This document shows, in pieces, positions 35,315-44,456 of a DNA stretch of 64,000 nt (positions are counted from its first letter, which is position 1; each line of letters starts with the position of its first letter). The translations under genes were made by a program, and so were the position numbers. The DNA lies in NCBI RefSeq assembly GCF_020026305.1, contig NZ_CP075691.1, forward strand, positions 4,712,001 through 4,776,000. The letters are read 5' to 3'. The notes beneath the pieces were generated by a model. The model was given only the letters and a program-made list of their open reading frames with translations, searched no databases and had not been told where the DNA came from. This DNA is from Streptomyces sp. 135 (lineage in GTDB: Bacteria > Actinomycetota > Actinomycetes > Streptomycetales > Streptomycetaceae).

Positions 35315-36421
35315 CTAGCGCAGCACGCCCTCGATGAAGTCGCTGCCGAGGCGGGACACCACGCCGATGTCCAGCTGGTGCTGCACATAGCGCCCGCGGC
35401 GGCGCGTGGTGACCAGGCCGGCCTTCTTCAGGACGGTCAGGTGCCGGGATATCTCCGGCGCGGTCATGCCGTGCGCGTCCGCCAGCTCGCCCGTGGTGTA
35501 CGACCCGCGCGCGAGGTGTCGGCAGAGCCGCATCCGCACCGGGTGGGCGAGCGCCGACATGCGGTGGGTCAGCTGCTCCACGGTCGGCGGTGCGGTGAGG
35601 CCCGAGGTGCTGATCGGGTAGGTGATCGCGGCCTGCCAGCCCTTGCGGTGCAGGACCATGAGGTGCGGCCACCCGAGACTCGTCGGCACGAGCACCAGGC
35701 CGCCCGCGCCCGACGTCGTCCGCCCCTCGCTGATCTTGTCGACGGTGATGACCCGGGCGTCCTCGTCCAGGGAGACCGCCCCGGAGATCGCCTTCAGGGC
35801 CTCCGCGAGGCCCTTGCGCCGCAGCAGCTCCGTCTTGTGCCGGGCGTCCGCGGCCAGTTGGTGGTTGACACGGGCCCAGGTGTCGGCGAAGAAGGCCTCG
35901 TCGCAGTCCTCCAGGAGCGCCCGGAGCCACGCGCGGACGACCGGCGGGTCGTCCAGCAGGCGCTTGGTGAACCGCACCTGGTGAGGGCCGCGCGCGGCGG
36001 CCAGATCCAGCGCGCGCTGCTGCACGGCGGCATCGGACAGCAGATTGCGGTCCGGGTCCGAGTACGTCGACTGGCAGGTGAACTCAAGGGCGGCGTCGAC
36101 GAACTGCTCGTCCGTCAGCTGGTCGAGCTGGTCGAGCTCCTCGGTGAGCGTGGCACCCGGGAGGGCCCTCGCCCCCTGGATGCCGGCGAACGGCGCGAAC
36201 ACGTCCGAGAACGTCGTACGCCACAGGAAGTCGGCCTCGCACATGCGGTCCGCCAGGCAGGGGTCCAGGCGCGCCGAGACGGCCGTCGCCCAGCCCTGGA
36301 GCCCCGGGTGGTGGCCCGGCTCCGACAGTGCGTGCAGCGCCATGCCGAGCTCGCCCAGGGGCGAGGGCACGACGTGGATCCGCTCCCGCGACAGGCCGCT
36401 GATGTCGATGCGCACGCTCAT
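35315..36421 (-). CDS. ArsR-like regulator with N-terminal DUF5937 domain
   Basis: A 368-residue protein. The first 270 residues match the DUF5937 type of actinobacterial regulator (MSVRIDISGLSRERIHVVPSPLGELGMAL...). The C-terminal 90 residues are an ArsR winged helix: RMSALAHPVRMRLCRHLARG, TTGELADAHGMTAPEISRHL, KKAGLVTTRRRGRY. There are no obvious metal-binding cysteine pairs. Start ATG at 36421. A perfect 10-bp dyad stands 37 bases upstream and is a plausible self-operator. No neighbour is an obvious target. Confidence 0.88.
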   Translation of the reverse strand: MSVRIDISGLSRERIHVVPSPLGELGMALHALSEPGHHPGLQGWATAVSARLDPCLADRMCEADFLWRTTFSDVFAPFAGIQGARALPGATLTEELDQLDQLTDEQFVDAALEFTCQSTYSDPDRNLLSDAAVQQRALDLAAARGPHQVRFTKRLLDDPPVVRAWLRALLEDCDEAFFADTWARVNHQLAADARHKTELLRRKGLAEALKAISGAVSLDEDARVITVDKISEGRTTSGAGGLVLVPTSLGWPHLMVLHRKGWQAAITYPISTSGLTAPPTVEQLTHRMSALAHPVRMRLCRHLARGSYTTGELADAHGMTAPEISRHLTVLKKAGLVTTRRRGRYVQHQLDIGVVSRLGSDFIEGVLR

Positions 36422-36457
36422 GGCCCCATGGTGCACCGCGCCACTGACAGCGCAGCC

Positions 36458-36484
36458 GTCGATTGACGAGCGCCGTCAATCGAC
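36458..36484. promoter_or_regulatory. 10-bp perfect dyad upstream of the ArsR-like gene
   Basis: GTCGATTGAC (36458-36467) and GTCAATCGAC (36475-36484) form a dyad with a 7-base spacer. It lies between the divergent ArsR-like and small-protein genes, so it could control both. The pattern fits a dimeric winged-helix operator. Nothing else is evident in the 36422-36635 gap. Confidence 0.6.
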
Positions 36485-36635
36485 GCGACGGGGACGGGCC
36501 GGCGGGAGCAATCTGGGGTCATCACCGGAGCCGCCGAGGTCTCCGGGCCCCTCCCTTCAACTGTCCGCACGGCACGGGGATCCCACGGCCCCGCGATGCC
36601 CGTTAAGTAACGTTTATCCCGAGAGGTGAGACGTC

Positions 36636-36881
36636 ATGAGCGTCACCCAGCAGTATCTGCTCGACACCTACCGCGCCGCCCAGCAGGGCGGGCCGACGCC
36701 GCCCGCGCCGGGCCGGAACGACTGGCAGGCCGTCCGCGAGGTGCGCGAGTACGGCCGCTTCCGTGCCGTCATGGAGGAGCGCCCCGCCCACGGCAGGCTC
36801 CGCGCCGCCCTGGCCCGGCTCACCCGCGGCGGGCGCCTCAGCGGGGGATCCGTCGCACGAAGTCCGCGACCGCTTCCTTGA
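36636..36881 (+). CDS. Small conserved-looking hypothetical protein
   Basis: An 81-residue, basic protein beginning MSVTQQYLLDTYRAAQQGG, with the central DWQAVREVREYGRFRAVMEERPAHGRLRAAL split by an RG-rich end. A good GAGAGG ribosome-binding site precedes ATG at 36636. The last 44 bases overlap the 3' end of the converging threonine-aldolase-like gene, so its true end may be shorter in relatives. I cannot assign a family or function. Confidence 0.6.
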   Translation: MSVTQQYLLDTYRAAQQGGPTPPAPGRNDWQAVREVREYGRFRAVMEERPAHGRLRAALARLTRGGRLSGGSVARSPRPLP

Positions 36882-38019
36882 CGTCGTCGGCCGTCCAGCC
36901 AAGGCCCTCCTCGGTCACGGTGACCTCCGTGACCGAGAGGCCGGGCGGCCCGTCCGCGAACCAGCGGCCGAACAGCAGGGTTCCGGTCTCCTCGGCCTGC
37001 CCGAGCGAGGCCTCGTCCAGCACGTCGGGCGCGTACGGCAGCCAGACCTGGAACTGGTGGGTGTGCGGCCGTCGCGGGTGTACGCGGGACCAGGCGACCC
37101 CGGCGGCCGTGAACCCTTCGTACAGCGCCTCGGCGACCACGCGCGCGTGGGCGACGTAATCGGGCAGCCGCGGCAGCGTGTGCTTCAGACCCAACAGGGC
37201 GGAGACAGCGGCCGGGAAGTGCTGGAACAGCTGCCCTCCGTACCGGTGGCGCCACACCCTCGCCTCCTCGACGAGCGTGCGAGGCCCGGCCAGCGCGGCG
37301 CCGCTCAGCCCTCCGAGGGACTTGTAGAACGACACGTACACGGTGTCCGCCAGGCCCGCGATCTCGGGAAGGGGACGGCCGAAGTGCGGCGCGCACTCCC
37401 ACAGGCGGGCGCCGTCGACATGCACGACCGCGTCCCGTTCACGGGCCGCCTCCACGACCGCTTCGAGCTCCTCCCACGTCGGCAGGACGAAACCGGCGTC
37501 CCTGAGCGGCAGTTCGAGCATCAGCGTCCCGAAGGGCTCGGGGAAGTCCCGCACTTCGTGGGCCGTGGGCAACCGCGGCTCATTCGTGGGGTGCACCGTG
37601 CGCAGGCCGCTGACGGCGGAGAAGGCGCCTCCTTCGTGGACTTCCGGGTGCGCCTTGGGGTGCAGCGCGACGGTCGCGTTCCCGGTGCGGCCCGCCCAGC
37701 AGCGCAGGGCGATCTGCTGGGCCATCGTGCCGGTCGGGAAGAAGACGGCGGCCTCCTTGCCGAGCAGACCCGCGGCCTCGTCCTCCAGCGTGGCGACGAC
37801 ACCGTCCCCGTACACATCCGTGGCCTCGTCCGCGCCGACGACCTCGGGGGCGGCCGCCGCCAGCGCCGAGAAACGTTCGGTGAGGGGGACGTGGAGAGGG
37901 GAGCGGTGCAGGGTGCGGGCGGCGCCGCGGGCCGCCGCCACGTGCCTGGCCCGGCCGTCGGGCTCACCGTCCCTCGGCCGGTCCTCGGAGGGCGTCTGGT
38001 CCACGTCGTTCGCAGTCAT
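36838..38019 (-). CDS. Threonine aldolase-like PLP enzyme
   Basis: A 393-residue fold-type I PLP enzyme of the beta-eliminating lyase/threonine aldolase family. It cleaves beta-hydroxy amino acids such as threonine to glycine and an aldehyde. Visible hallmarks: DVYGDGVVATLEDEAAGLLG, AVFFPTGTMAQQIAL, HVDGARLW, and the PLP lysine in VYVSFYKSLGGLSGAAL. About 40 leader residues precede the core. ATG at 38019. Function by family only; specificity is not shown. Confidence 0.9.
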   Translation of the reverse strand: MTANDVDQTPSEDRPRDGEPDGRARHVAAARGAARTLHRSPLHVPLTERFSALAAAAPEVVGADEATDVYGDGVVATLEDEAAGLLGKEAAVFFPTGTMAQQIALRCWAGRTGNATVALHPKAHPEVHEGGAFSAVSGLRTVHPTNEPRLPTAHEVRDFPEPFGTLMLELPLRDAGFVLPTWEELEAVVEAARERDAVVHVDGARLWECAPHFGRPLPEIAGLADTVYVSFYKSLGGLSGAALAGPRTLVEEARVWRHRYGGQLFQHFPAAVSALLGLKHTLPRLPDYVAHARVVAEALYEGFTAAGVAWSRVHPRRPHTHQFQVWLPYAPDVLDEASLGQAEETGTLLFGRWFADGPPGLSVTEVTVTEEGLGWTADDVKEAVADFVRRIPR

Positions 38020-38165
38020 CCCCCGAGGATGACCCGTCCGTCACCACCGGTCATATGAATAACCACAGCCTGTGGACAGCGGAAGACGCGGCGCCGGGCA
38101 ATCGCGTTAGCATGACGAGAAATCGTCCGGTACCCCGAGCGGACTGGAACGGAAGGCGTCATCGC

Positions 38166-39110
38166 GTGAACGCATCGCATCAGCCGGACCCGCGGGATCG
38201 CCCCGCGAGGCTCACGGTGGGAGTCGTGGGAGCGGGCCGTGTCGGCCCCGCGCTCGCCGCGTCGCTCCAGCTCGCCGGGCACCGCCCGGTGGCCGCGTCG
38301 GGGGTGTCCGACGCCTCAGTGCGCCGGGCCGCCGTCATGCTGCCCGACGTGCCCCTCGTCCCGGTGGCCGAGGTCCTCGAACGCGCCGACCTGGTGCTCC
38401 TGACCGTGCCCGACGACGCGCTGCCCGGCCTGGTCGAAGGCCTCGCGGAGACCGGCGCGGTGCGCCCGGGCCAGCTCCTCGTACACACCTCCGGGCGGTA
38501 CGGCACCAAGGTCCTCGAGCCCGCCCTGCGCGCCGGCGCCCTGCCGCTCGCGCTGCACCCCGCCATGACGTTCACCGGCACCCCTGTCGACGTGCAGCGC
38601 CTGGCCGGGTGCTCGTTCGGCGTGACGGCGCCCGAGGAGCTGCGGCTCGCCGCCGAGGCTTTGGTCATCGAGATGGGCGGCGAGCCCGAGTGGATCGCCG
38701 AGGGGAACCGCCCGCTCTACCACGCGGCGCTCGCCCTCGGCGCGAACCACCTGGTCACCCTGGTCGCCGAGTCCATGGACCTGCTGCGCGACGCGGGCGT
38801 CGCGGCCCCCGACCGGATGCTCGGCCCGCTGCTCGGCGCCGCCCTGGACAACGCACTGCGCTCGGGCGACGCGGCGCTCACCGGCCCCGTCGCGCGCGGC
38901 GACGCGGGCACGGTCGCCGCGCACGTCGCGGAGTTGCGCAAGCACGCCCCGCAGACCGTCGCCGGCTACCTCGCGATGGCCCGCGCCACCGCCGACCGGG
39001 CCCTCGCCCACGGCCTGCTCAAGCCGGAGCTCGCCGAGGACCTCCTCGGTGTGCTGGCCAACGGCGCGGGCGGCACCGGCGGAACCGGGACCGAAGGGGG
39101 CTCCCGATGA
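38166..39110 (+). CDS. Rossmann-like DUF2520 protein linked to panC
   Basis: A 314-residue protein with an NAD(P)-binding Rossmann start (LTVGVVGAGRVGPALAASL) and a C-terminal DUF2520 helical domain (YHAALALGANHLVTL). It resembles F420-dependent NADP reductase-type and ketopantoate reductase-like folds. It precedes panC with a four-base overlap (ATGA) and may be a ketopantoate reductase or other pantothenate-pathway oxidoreductase (inference). GTG at 38166 follows GGAAGG. Confidence 0.86.
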   Translation: MNASHQPDPRDRPARLTVGVVGAGRVGPALAASLQLAGHRPVAASGVSDASVRRAAVMLPDVPLVPVAEVLERADLVLLTVPDDALPGLVEGLAETGAVRPGQLLVHTSGRYGTKVLEPALRAGALPLALHPAMTFTGTPVDVQRLAGCSFGVTAPEELRLAAEALVIEMGGEPEWIAEGNRPLYHAALALGANHLVTLVAESMDLLRDAGVAAPDRMLGPLLGAALDNALRSGDAALTGPVARGDAGTVAAHVAELRKHAPQTVAGYLAMARATADRALAHGLLKPELAEDLLGVLANGAGGTGGTGTEGGSR

Positions 39111-40128
39111 GCGGCACGCACAGCACGCCCACCACCCTCCTGCACACCGCCGAGTCCCTGCGCACCCGCGCGCGGGGCGGCCGCCGCGCGGTCGTCATGA
39201 CCATGGGCGCCCTGCACGACGGGCACGCCTCGCTGATCCGCGCCGCCCGCCGCGACGCGGGCCCCGACGGCGAGGTCGTCGTCACGGTCTTCGTGAACCC
39301 CCTCCAGTTCGGCGCGGGCGAGGACCTGGACCGCTATCCCCGCACCCTCGAAGCCGACGTCAAGATCGCCGAGCAGGCGGGCGCCGACGCCGTGTTCGCC
39401 CCCTCCGTGGACGAGGTCTACCCGGGCGGGGAGCCCCAGGTCCGCGTCGGCGCGGGCCCCATGGGCACGGTCCTCGAAGGCGCCACCCGCCCCGGGCACT
39501 TCGACGGCATGCTCACCGTCGTCGCCAAGCTGCTCCACCTCACCGTGCCGGACGTGGCGCTGTTCGGGCAGAAGGACGCCCAGCAGCTCGCCCTGATCCG
39601 CCGCATGGTCCGCGACCTCAACTTCCCCGTGGAGATCGTCGGCGTCCCCACCATCCGCGAGGACGACGGCCTGGCCCTCTCCAGCCGCAACCGCTACCTC
39701 TCGCCTGACGAGCGGCGCACCGCCCTCGCCCTCTCCCGGGCCCTCTTCGCGGGCCGCGACCGGCACGCCGCGCAGGAGGCACTGCGCGCGCGTGCCGCCA
39801 GCGCGCCCGCCACGCGCGCGCGGGCCGACGCCCTCAGCGCGATGGGCGAGTCCCGCGCGGCGGCCGACGCCCACGCCGTGGCGCAGTCCGCGGCGCCCTC
39901 GACGCCCGCGGACCCGCCGCCGTCGTCGCGGCGGCCCGGCACGTCCTCGACGAGGCCGCGCGCCTGCGCCCCCCGCTGGAGCTGGACTACGTGGCGCTGG
40001 TGGACCCCGCCGACTTCACCGACGTACGCCCCGGCCACACCGGAGAAGCCATCCTCGCCGTGGCCGCCAAGGTCGGCTCGACACGGCTGATCGACAACAT
40101 CCCGCTGACGTTCGGAGTCGCCGTATGA
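39107..40128 (+). pseudogene. panC: Pantoate-beta-alanine ligase, frameshifted
   Basis: The start (MSGTHSTPTTLLHTAESLR) and the core are normal: VMTMGALHDGHASLIRAA, VFVNPLQFGAGEDLDRYPR, VALFGQKDAQQLALIRRM, SSRNRYLS. After ...AAADAHAVA near 39880 the frame fails; the expected end (GALDARGPAAVVAAARHV, LELDYVALVDPADF, LIDNIPLTFGVAV) continues in another frame and stops at 40126-40128, overlapping nadB. The length of 1022 is 2 mod 3, equal to one missing or two extra bases at about 39880-39886. The enzyme makes pantothenate for CoA and should be essential without supplement, so an assembly error is likely. Confidence 0.85.
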
Positions 40129-41840
40129 GTGCCACCGGAATACGGCTGCACGCACCCGCGCCCGGCTGGTCCCTGGACGCCGACGTCGTGGTCGTCGGCT
40201 CCGGAGTCGCCGGACTGACCGCCGCCCTGCGCTGCTCGGCCGCCGGCCTGCGCACGGTCGTGGTGACCAAGGCCCGCCTGGACGACGGCTCCACGCGCTG
40301 GGCGCAGGGCGGCATCGCCGCGGCGCTCGGCGAGGGCGACACCCCCGAACAGCACCTGGACGACACGCTGGTGGCGGGCGTGGGCCTGTGCGACGAGGAG
40401 GCCGTGCGCACCCTCGTCACCGAGGGCCCCGGCGCCGTACGCCGCCTCATCGAGACCGGCGCCCACTTCGACACCGGCCCCGAGGGAGCCATCGAGCTGA
40501 CCCGTGAGGGCGGCCACCACCGCCGTCGCATCGCGCACGCGGGCGGCGACGCGACCGGCGCGGAGGTCTCCCGCGCCCTCGTCGAGGCGGTCCGCGCGCG
40601 TGGCATACCGACCGTCGAGAACGCCCTGGTCCTCGACCTGCTCACCGACGCCGAGGGCCGCACCGCCGGTGTCTCCCTGCACGTCATGGGAGAGGGCCAG
40701 CACGACGGCGTGGGCGCCGTCCACGCCCCCGCCGTGGTCCTCGCGACCGGCGGCATGGGCCAGGTCTTCTCGGCGACCACCAACCCGTCCGTGTCCACGG
40801 GCGACGGCGTCGCGCTCGCCCTGCGCGCGGGCGCCGAGGTCTCCGACCTCGAATTCGTGCAGTTCCACCCCACCGTGCTCTTCCTCGGCGCCGACGCCGA
40901 GGGCCAGCAGCCGCTGGTCTCCGAAGCGGTGCGGGGCGAGGGCGCCTACCTGGTGGACGCCGACGGCGTGCGCTTCATGGTCGGCCAGCACGAACTGGCC
41001 GAGCTGGCGCCCCGCGACATCGTCGCCAAGGGCATCACGCGCCGCATGCAGGAGCGGGGCACCGACCACATGTACCTCGACGCCCGGCACTTCGGCGCCG
41101 ACATGTGGGCCACCCGCTTCCCGACGATCCTGGCCGCCTGCCGCGCCCACGGCATCGACCCGGTCACCGAGCCCATCCCCGTCGCCCCGGCCGCGCACTA
41201 CGCCTCCGGAGGCGTCCGCACCGACCCGCACGGCCGCACCACCGTCCCGGGCCTGTACGCCTGCGGGGAGGTCGCCTGCACCGGTGTGCACGGCGCCAAC
41301 CGCCTCGCCTCGAACTCCCTCCTCGAAGGCCTGGTCTACGCCGAACGCATCGCTGCGGACATCACGGCCGAACACGCACGGAACACCCTCCACACGCGCG
41401 TGCCACACCCCGTCACCCACCCCGAGACCCCGTCCCACCCCCTGCTGCCGCCCGAGGCCCGCTTCGCCATCCAGCGCGTGATGACCGAGGGCGCCGGGGT
41501 GCTCCGCTCCGCCGAATCCCTCACTCAGGCGGCGGCCCGCCTGGCCCGCATCCACGCCGAAGCCGCGGGGGCGCTGGCCGAGCACGGCAAGACGGCAGAG
41601 CCGGGCGTCGACACCTGGGAGACCACCAACCTCCTGTGCGTCGCCCGCGTCCTGGTGGCCGCCGCCCAGCGCCGCGAGGAGACCCGGGGCTGCCACTGGC
41701 GCGAGGACCACGCCGACCGCGACGACGAGACCTGGCGGCGCCACATCGTCGTACGCCTCAACCCGGACAGGACCCTGGCCGCCCACACCACCGAGACCCA
41801 CGACTTCCCCCCGACCCGCCCCAGTCCCCAGGAGCAGTGA
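40125..41840 (+). CDS. nadB: L-aspartate oxidase
   Basis: A 571-residue flavoprotein that oxidises aspartate to iminoaspartate for NAD synthesis. FAD-binding VVVVGSGVAGLTAALRCSAAG is at the start; the succinate-dehydrogenase-type motifs RWAQGGIAAAL, GHHRRRIAHAGGDATGAEV, EFVQFHPTVLF and SEAVRGEGAYLV follow; HYASGGVRTDPHGRTTVPGL is the substrate loop. ATG at 40125 overlaps the panC stop. NadA is not in this window; nadC follows directly. Confidence 0.95.
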   Translation: MSATGIRLHAPAPGWSLDADVVVVGSGVAGLTAALRCSAAGLRTVVVTKARLDDGSTRWAQGGIAAALGEGDTPEQHLDDTLVAGVGLCDEEAVRTLVTEGPGAVRRLIETGAHFDTGPEGAIELTREGGHHRRRIAHAGGDATGAEVSRALVEAVRARGIPTVENALVLDLLTDAEGRTAGVSLHVMGEGQHDGVGAVHAPAVVLATGGMGQVFSATTNPSVSTGDGVALALRAGAEVSDLEFVQFHPTVLFLGADAEGQQPLVSEAVRGEGAYLVDADGVRFMVGQHELAELAPRDIVAKGITRRMQERGTDHMYLDARHFGADMWATRFPTILAACRAHGIDPVTEPIPVAPAAHYASGGVRTDPHGRTTVPGLYACGEVACTGVHGANRLASNSLLEGLVYAERIAADITAEHARNTLHTRVPHPVTHPETPSHPLLPPEARFAIQRVMTEGAGVLRSAESLTQAAARLARIHAEAAGALAEHGKTAEPGVDTWETTNLLCVARVLVAAAQRREETRGCHWREDHADRDDETWRRHIVVRLNPDRTLAAHTTETHDFPPTRPSPQEQ

Positions 41841-41842
41841 CC

Positions 41843-42838
41843 GTGAGCACCCCCGACGACCTCCCCCTCGCCCCCACAGCCGCAGGCGGCGGCTGCGGCG
41901 ACGCCTGCGGCTGCGGCGGGGAGGACGCCTTCGACCCCCTGGAGTGCGGCCTCGACCCCGCTCTCGCGCGCCTCCTGGCCGAGGCGGGCCTCGACCCCCT
42001 CCAGATCGAGGACATCGCGCACATGGCCATCGAGGAGGACCTGGCGGGCGGCGTGGACGTCACCACGGTCGCCACCATCCCCGAGGACGCCGTCGCCACC
42101 GCCGACTTCGTCGCGCGCGAGGCGGGCACGGTCGCGGGCCTGCGCGTCGCCGAGGCCGTCGTCTCCGTGGTGTGCGAGGAGGAGTTCGAGGTCGAGCGGC
42201 ACGTCGAGGACGGCGACCGCGTCGAGGCGGGTGACGTGCTCCTCAGCGTCACCACCCGCACCCGCGACCTGCTCACCGCCGAGCGCAGCGCCCTGAACAT
42301 CCTGTGCCGCCTCTCCGGCATCGCGAGCGCCACGCGCGCGTGGGCGGACGTTCTCGACGGCACGAAGGCGAAGGTCCGCGACACCCGCAAGACGACGCCC
42401 GGGTACCGCGCCCTGGAGAAGTACGCCGTACGGATGGGCGGCGGCGTCAACCACCGCATGTCCCTCTCCGACGCGGCCCTGGTCAAGGACAACCACGTGG
42501 TCGCGGCGGGCGGCGTCGCGCAGGCCTTCAAGGCCGTACGCGAGCAGTTCCCGGACGTACCGATCGAGGTCGAGGTCGACACGCTCCACCAGCTGCGCGA
42601 GGTCATCGACGCGGGCGCCGACCTGATCCTCCTGGACAACTTCACGCCGGGTGAGACCGAGGAGGCCGTCGCCATCGTCGGCGGCCGCGCGTTCCTGGAG
42701 TCCTCGGGCCGCCTCACCCTGGAGAACGCCCGTGCGTACGCCGTCACGGGCGTCGACTACCTGGCGGTGGGCGCCCTCACTCACTCCTCCCCGATCCTCG
42801 ACATCGGCCTGGACCTGCGGGAAGCGGTGCGCGACTGA
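41843..42838 (+). CDS. nadC: Quinolinate phosphoribosyltransferase
   Basis: A 331-residue enzyme that makes nicotinate mononucleotide from quinolinate and PRPP. The core has AIEEDLAGGVDVTT, RDTRKTTPGYRALEKYAVRMGG split over two stretches, GGVNHRMSLSDAALVKDNHV, and ILLDNFTP. A Cys-rich N-terminal extension (C18, C22, C24 in GGGCGDACGCGG, then C35) is not part of the catalytic fold and may bind a metal. GTG at 41843 follows GGAG. It is followed by coaX with a one-base overlap. Confidence 0.94.
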   Translation: MSTPDDLPLAPTAAGGGCGDACGCGGEDAFDPLECGLDPALARLLAEAGLDPLQIEDIAHMAIEEDLAGGVDVTTVATIPEDAVATADFVAREAGTVAGLRVAEAVVSVVCEEEFEVERHVEDGDRVEAGDVLLSVTTRTRDLLTAERSALNILCRLSGIASATRAWADVLDGTKAKVRDTRKTTPGYRALEKYAVRMGGGVNHRMSLSDAALVKDNHVVAAGGVAQAFKAVREQFPDVPIEVEVDTLHQLREVIDAGADLILLDNFTPGETEEAVAIVGGRAFLESSGRLTLENARAYAVTGVDYLAVGALTHSSPILDIGLDLREAVRD

Positions 42839-43644
42839 TGCTGCTGACGATCGACGTAGGGAACACCCACACCGTCCTCGGCCTCTTCGACGGCGAGGAC
42901 ATCGTCGAGCACTGGCGCATCTCCACCGACGCCCGCCGCACGGCCGACGAACTCGCCGTGCTGCTCAACGGCCTGATGGGCATGCACCCGCTGCTCGGCG
43001 AGGAGCTCGGCGACGGCATCGACGGCATCGCGATCTGCTCGACGGTCCCCTCGGTCCTGCACGAGCTGCGCGAGGTCACGCGCCGCTACTACGGAGACGT
43101 GCCGGCCGTCCTCGTGGAGCCCGGCATCAAGACCGGCGTCCCGATCCTCATGGACAACCCCAAGGAGGTCGGCGCCGACCGCATCATCAACGCGGTAGCG
43201 GCCGTCGAGCTCTACGGCGGCCCGGCGATCGTCGTCGACTTCGGCACGGCCACCACCTTCGACGCCGTCTCCGCGCGCGGGGAGTACGCGGGTGGCGTCA
43301 TCGCCCCCGGCATCGAGATCTCCGTGGAGGCTCTGGGCGTACGGGGCGCGCAGCTCCGCAAGATCGAGCTGGCCCGCCCGCGGAGTGTCATCGGCAAGAA
43401 CACCGTGGAGGCCATGCAGGCGGGCATCCTGTACGGCTTCGCGGGCCAGGTCGACGGCGTCGTGAACCGCATGGCGCGCGAACTGGTGGGGGCGGGCGGC
43501 GACCCCGACGAGGTCACGGTGATCGCGACGGGCGGCTTGGCCCCGATGGTGCTCGGCGAGGCGTCGGTCATCGACGAACACGAGCCGTGGTTGACGCTGA
43601 TCGGGCTCCGCCTGGTCTACGAACGCAACGTCTCCCGCCCCTGA
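42838..43644 (+). CDS. coaX: Type III pantothenate kinase
   Basis: A 268-residue CoaX-type kinase of the ASKHA fold; first step of CoA synthesis. Motifs: MLLTIDVGNTHTVLGLFD (phosphate 1), NPKEVGADRIINAVAA, VVDFGTATTFDAVSA and GGVIAPGIEIS. It closes the DUF2520-panC-nadB-nadC-coaX transcript. ATG at 42838 overlaps the nadC stop by one base. Confidence 0.95.
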   Translation: MLLTIDVGNTHTVLGLFDGEDIVEHWRISTDARRTADELAVLLNGLMGMHPLLGEELGDGIDGIAICSTVPSVLHELREVTRRYYGDVPAVLVEPGIKTGVPILMDNPKEVGADRIINAVAAVELYGGPAIVVDFGTATTFDAVSARGEYAGGVIAPGIEISVEALGVRGAQLRKIELARPRSVIGKNTVEAMQAGILYGFAGQVDGVVNRMARELVGAGGDPDEVTVIATGGLAPMVLGEASVIDEHEPWLTLIGLRLVYERNVSRP

Positions 43645-43648
43645 GCCC

Positions 43649-43851
43649 GCGCCCGGCGGTATCCCCCACCCCGCCGCTCCGCGCCGGATGTCCCCCACCC
43701 ACCCGCCCGTAACCCGGCGTCGAGACATCGAGGCAGGAGCAGACCGGGGTCACGCACCCCGCCGGGCGGTACAAGCGCCCGGCGGTATCCCCTTCCCCGC
43801 CGCTCCGCGCCGGACGCCTCCCACCCACCCGCCCGTTACTCGGCGTCGAGA
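43649..43851. repeat. Two 77-bp direct repeats downstream of coaX
   Basis: Copies at 43649-43725 and 43775-43851 share about 70 of 77 bases and start GCGCCCGGCGGTATCCCC. The 126-base period includes a perfect 10-bp inverted repeat (43759-43768 with 43776-43785). No convincing gene overlaps them; they start five bases after the coaX stop. Confidence 0.85.
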
Positions 43852-43921
43852 TGTCCGGGTAGGGGCGGGGCAGGGCGGGCAACCGCCCGCAGTCGAACGT
43901 GGGCCCGAGGGAAACAAGGGC

Positions 43922-44190
43922 CGACGACGGCACGCAGCCGCGAGCGCGCCTGAGGGGACGTAGGGCGGGGGCCATGGGGCACATGAGCCGCCGACGGCCC
44001 ACAGGCGCCCGCGTACCCGAGGGCACGTCGGGCGGGGGCTCTGGGCACATGAGCCGCCCACGACCCGTCACCCATGCGCCGGAGGGAACGTGGAGGCGAC
44101 GACGGCCGCAGTCGCCCACGCGCCCGAGGGAGGACATGAGCCGACGACGGCCCGCAGTCGCCCGCGCGCCCGAGGGGGCGTGGGGGTATG
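43922..44190. repeat. Degenerate tandem repeat array
   Basis: At least five imperfect units of about 42-67 bases start near 43922, 43991, 44056, 44097 and 44142, each around the core CGACGGCCCGCAGTCGCCCG followed by CGCGCCCGAGGG and often ACATGAGCCG. The stretch 43645-44456 is gene-free; the rest (44220-44400) has a second weaker repeat (CCCCGCGGCCCCGCCCC at about 44270 and 44357). Long frames here are mere repeats translated. Confidence 0.75.
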
Positions 44191-44456
44191 TGCGCGCGGA
44201 GCACAGTGGTGGTCATGAGGGTGGGCGAAGCAGCAAAGGCCCCGCGCCAAGATGGCGAGCACGGACATACCCCCGCGGCCCCGCCCCAAAGACGCACCCC
44301 GGGCGACCACCGGCACCCCCACCGACCCGCACCCGCCCCCCACACGAACCCCCGGTGCCCCGCGGCCCCGCCCCCCAGACGAACCCCCGTCTCCCCGCCG
44401 CGCCACACACACTGGCGTTAAGCCGATTTTGTCCGTTTGGCGCGTATCGTCAGCTC

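Noticed and set aside
43568..44137. A 189-codon minus-strand frame with repeated amino-acid blocks
   Set aside because: The protein repeats merely reflect DNA repeats; there is no ribosome-binding site and codon usage is not Streptomyces-like.
43922..44190. CRISPR array
   Set aside because: Units vary in length and sequence and there are no uniform spacers or cas genes.
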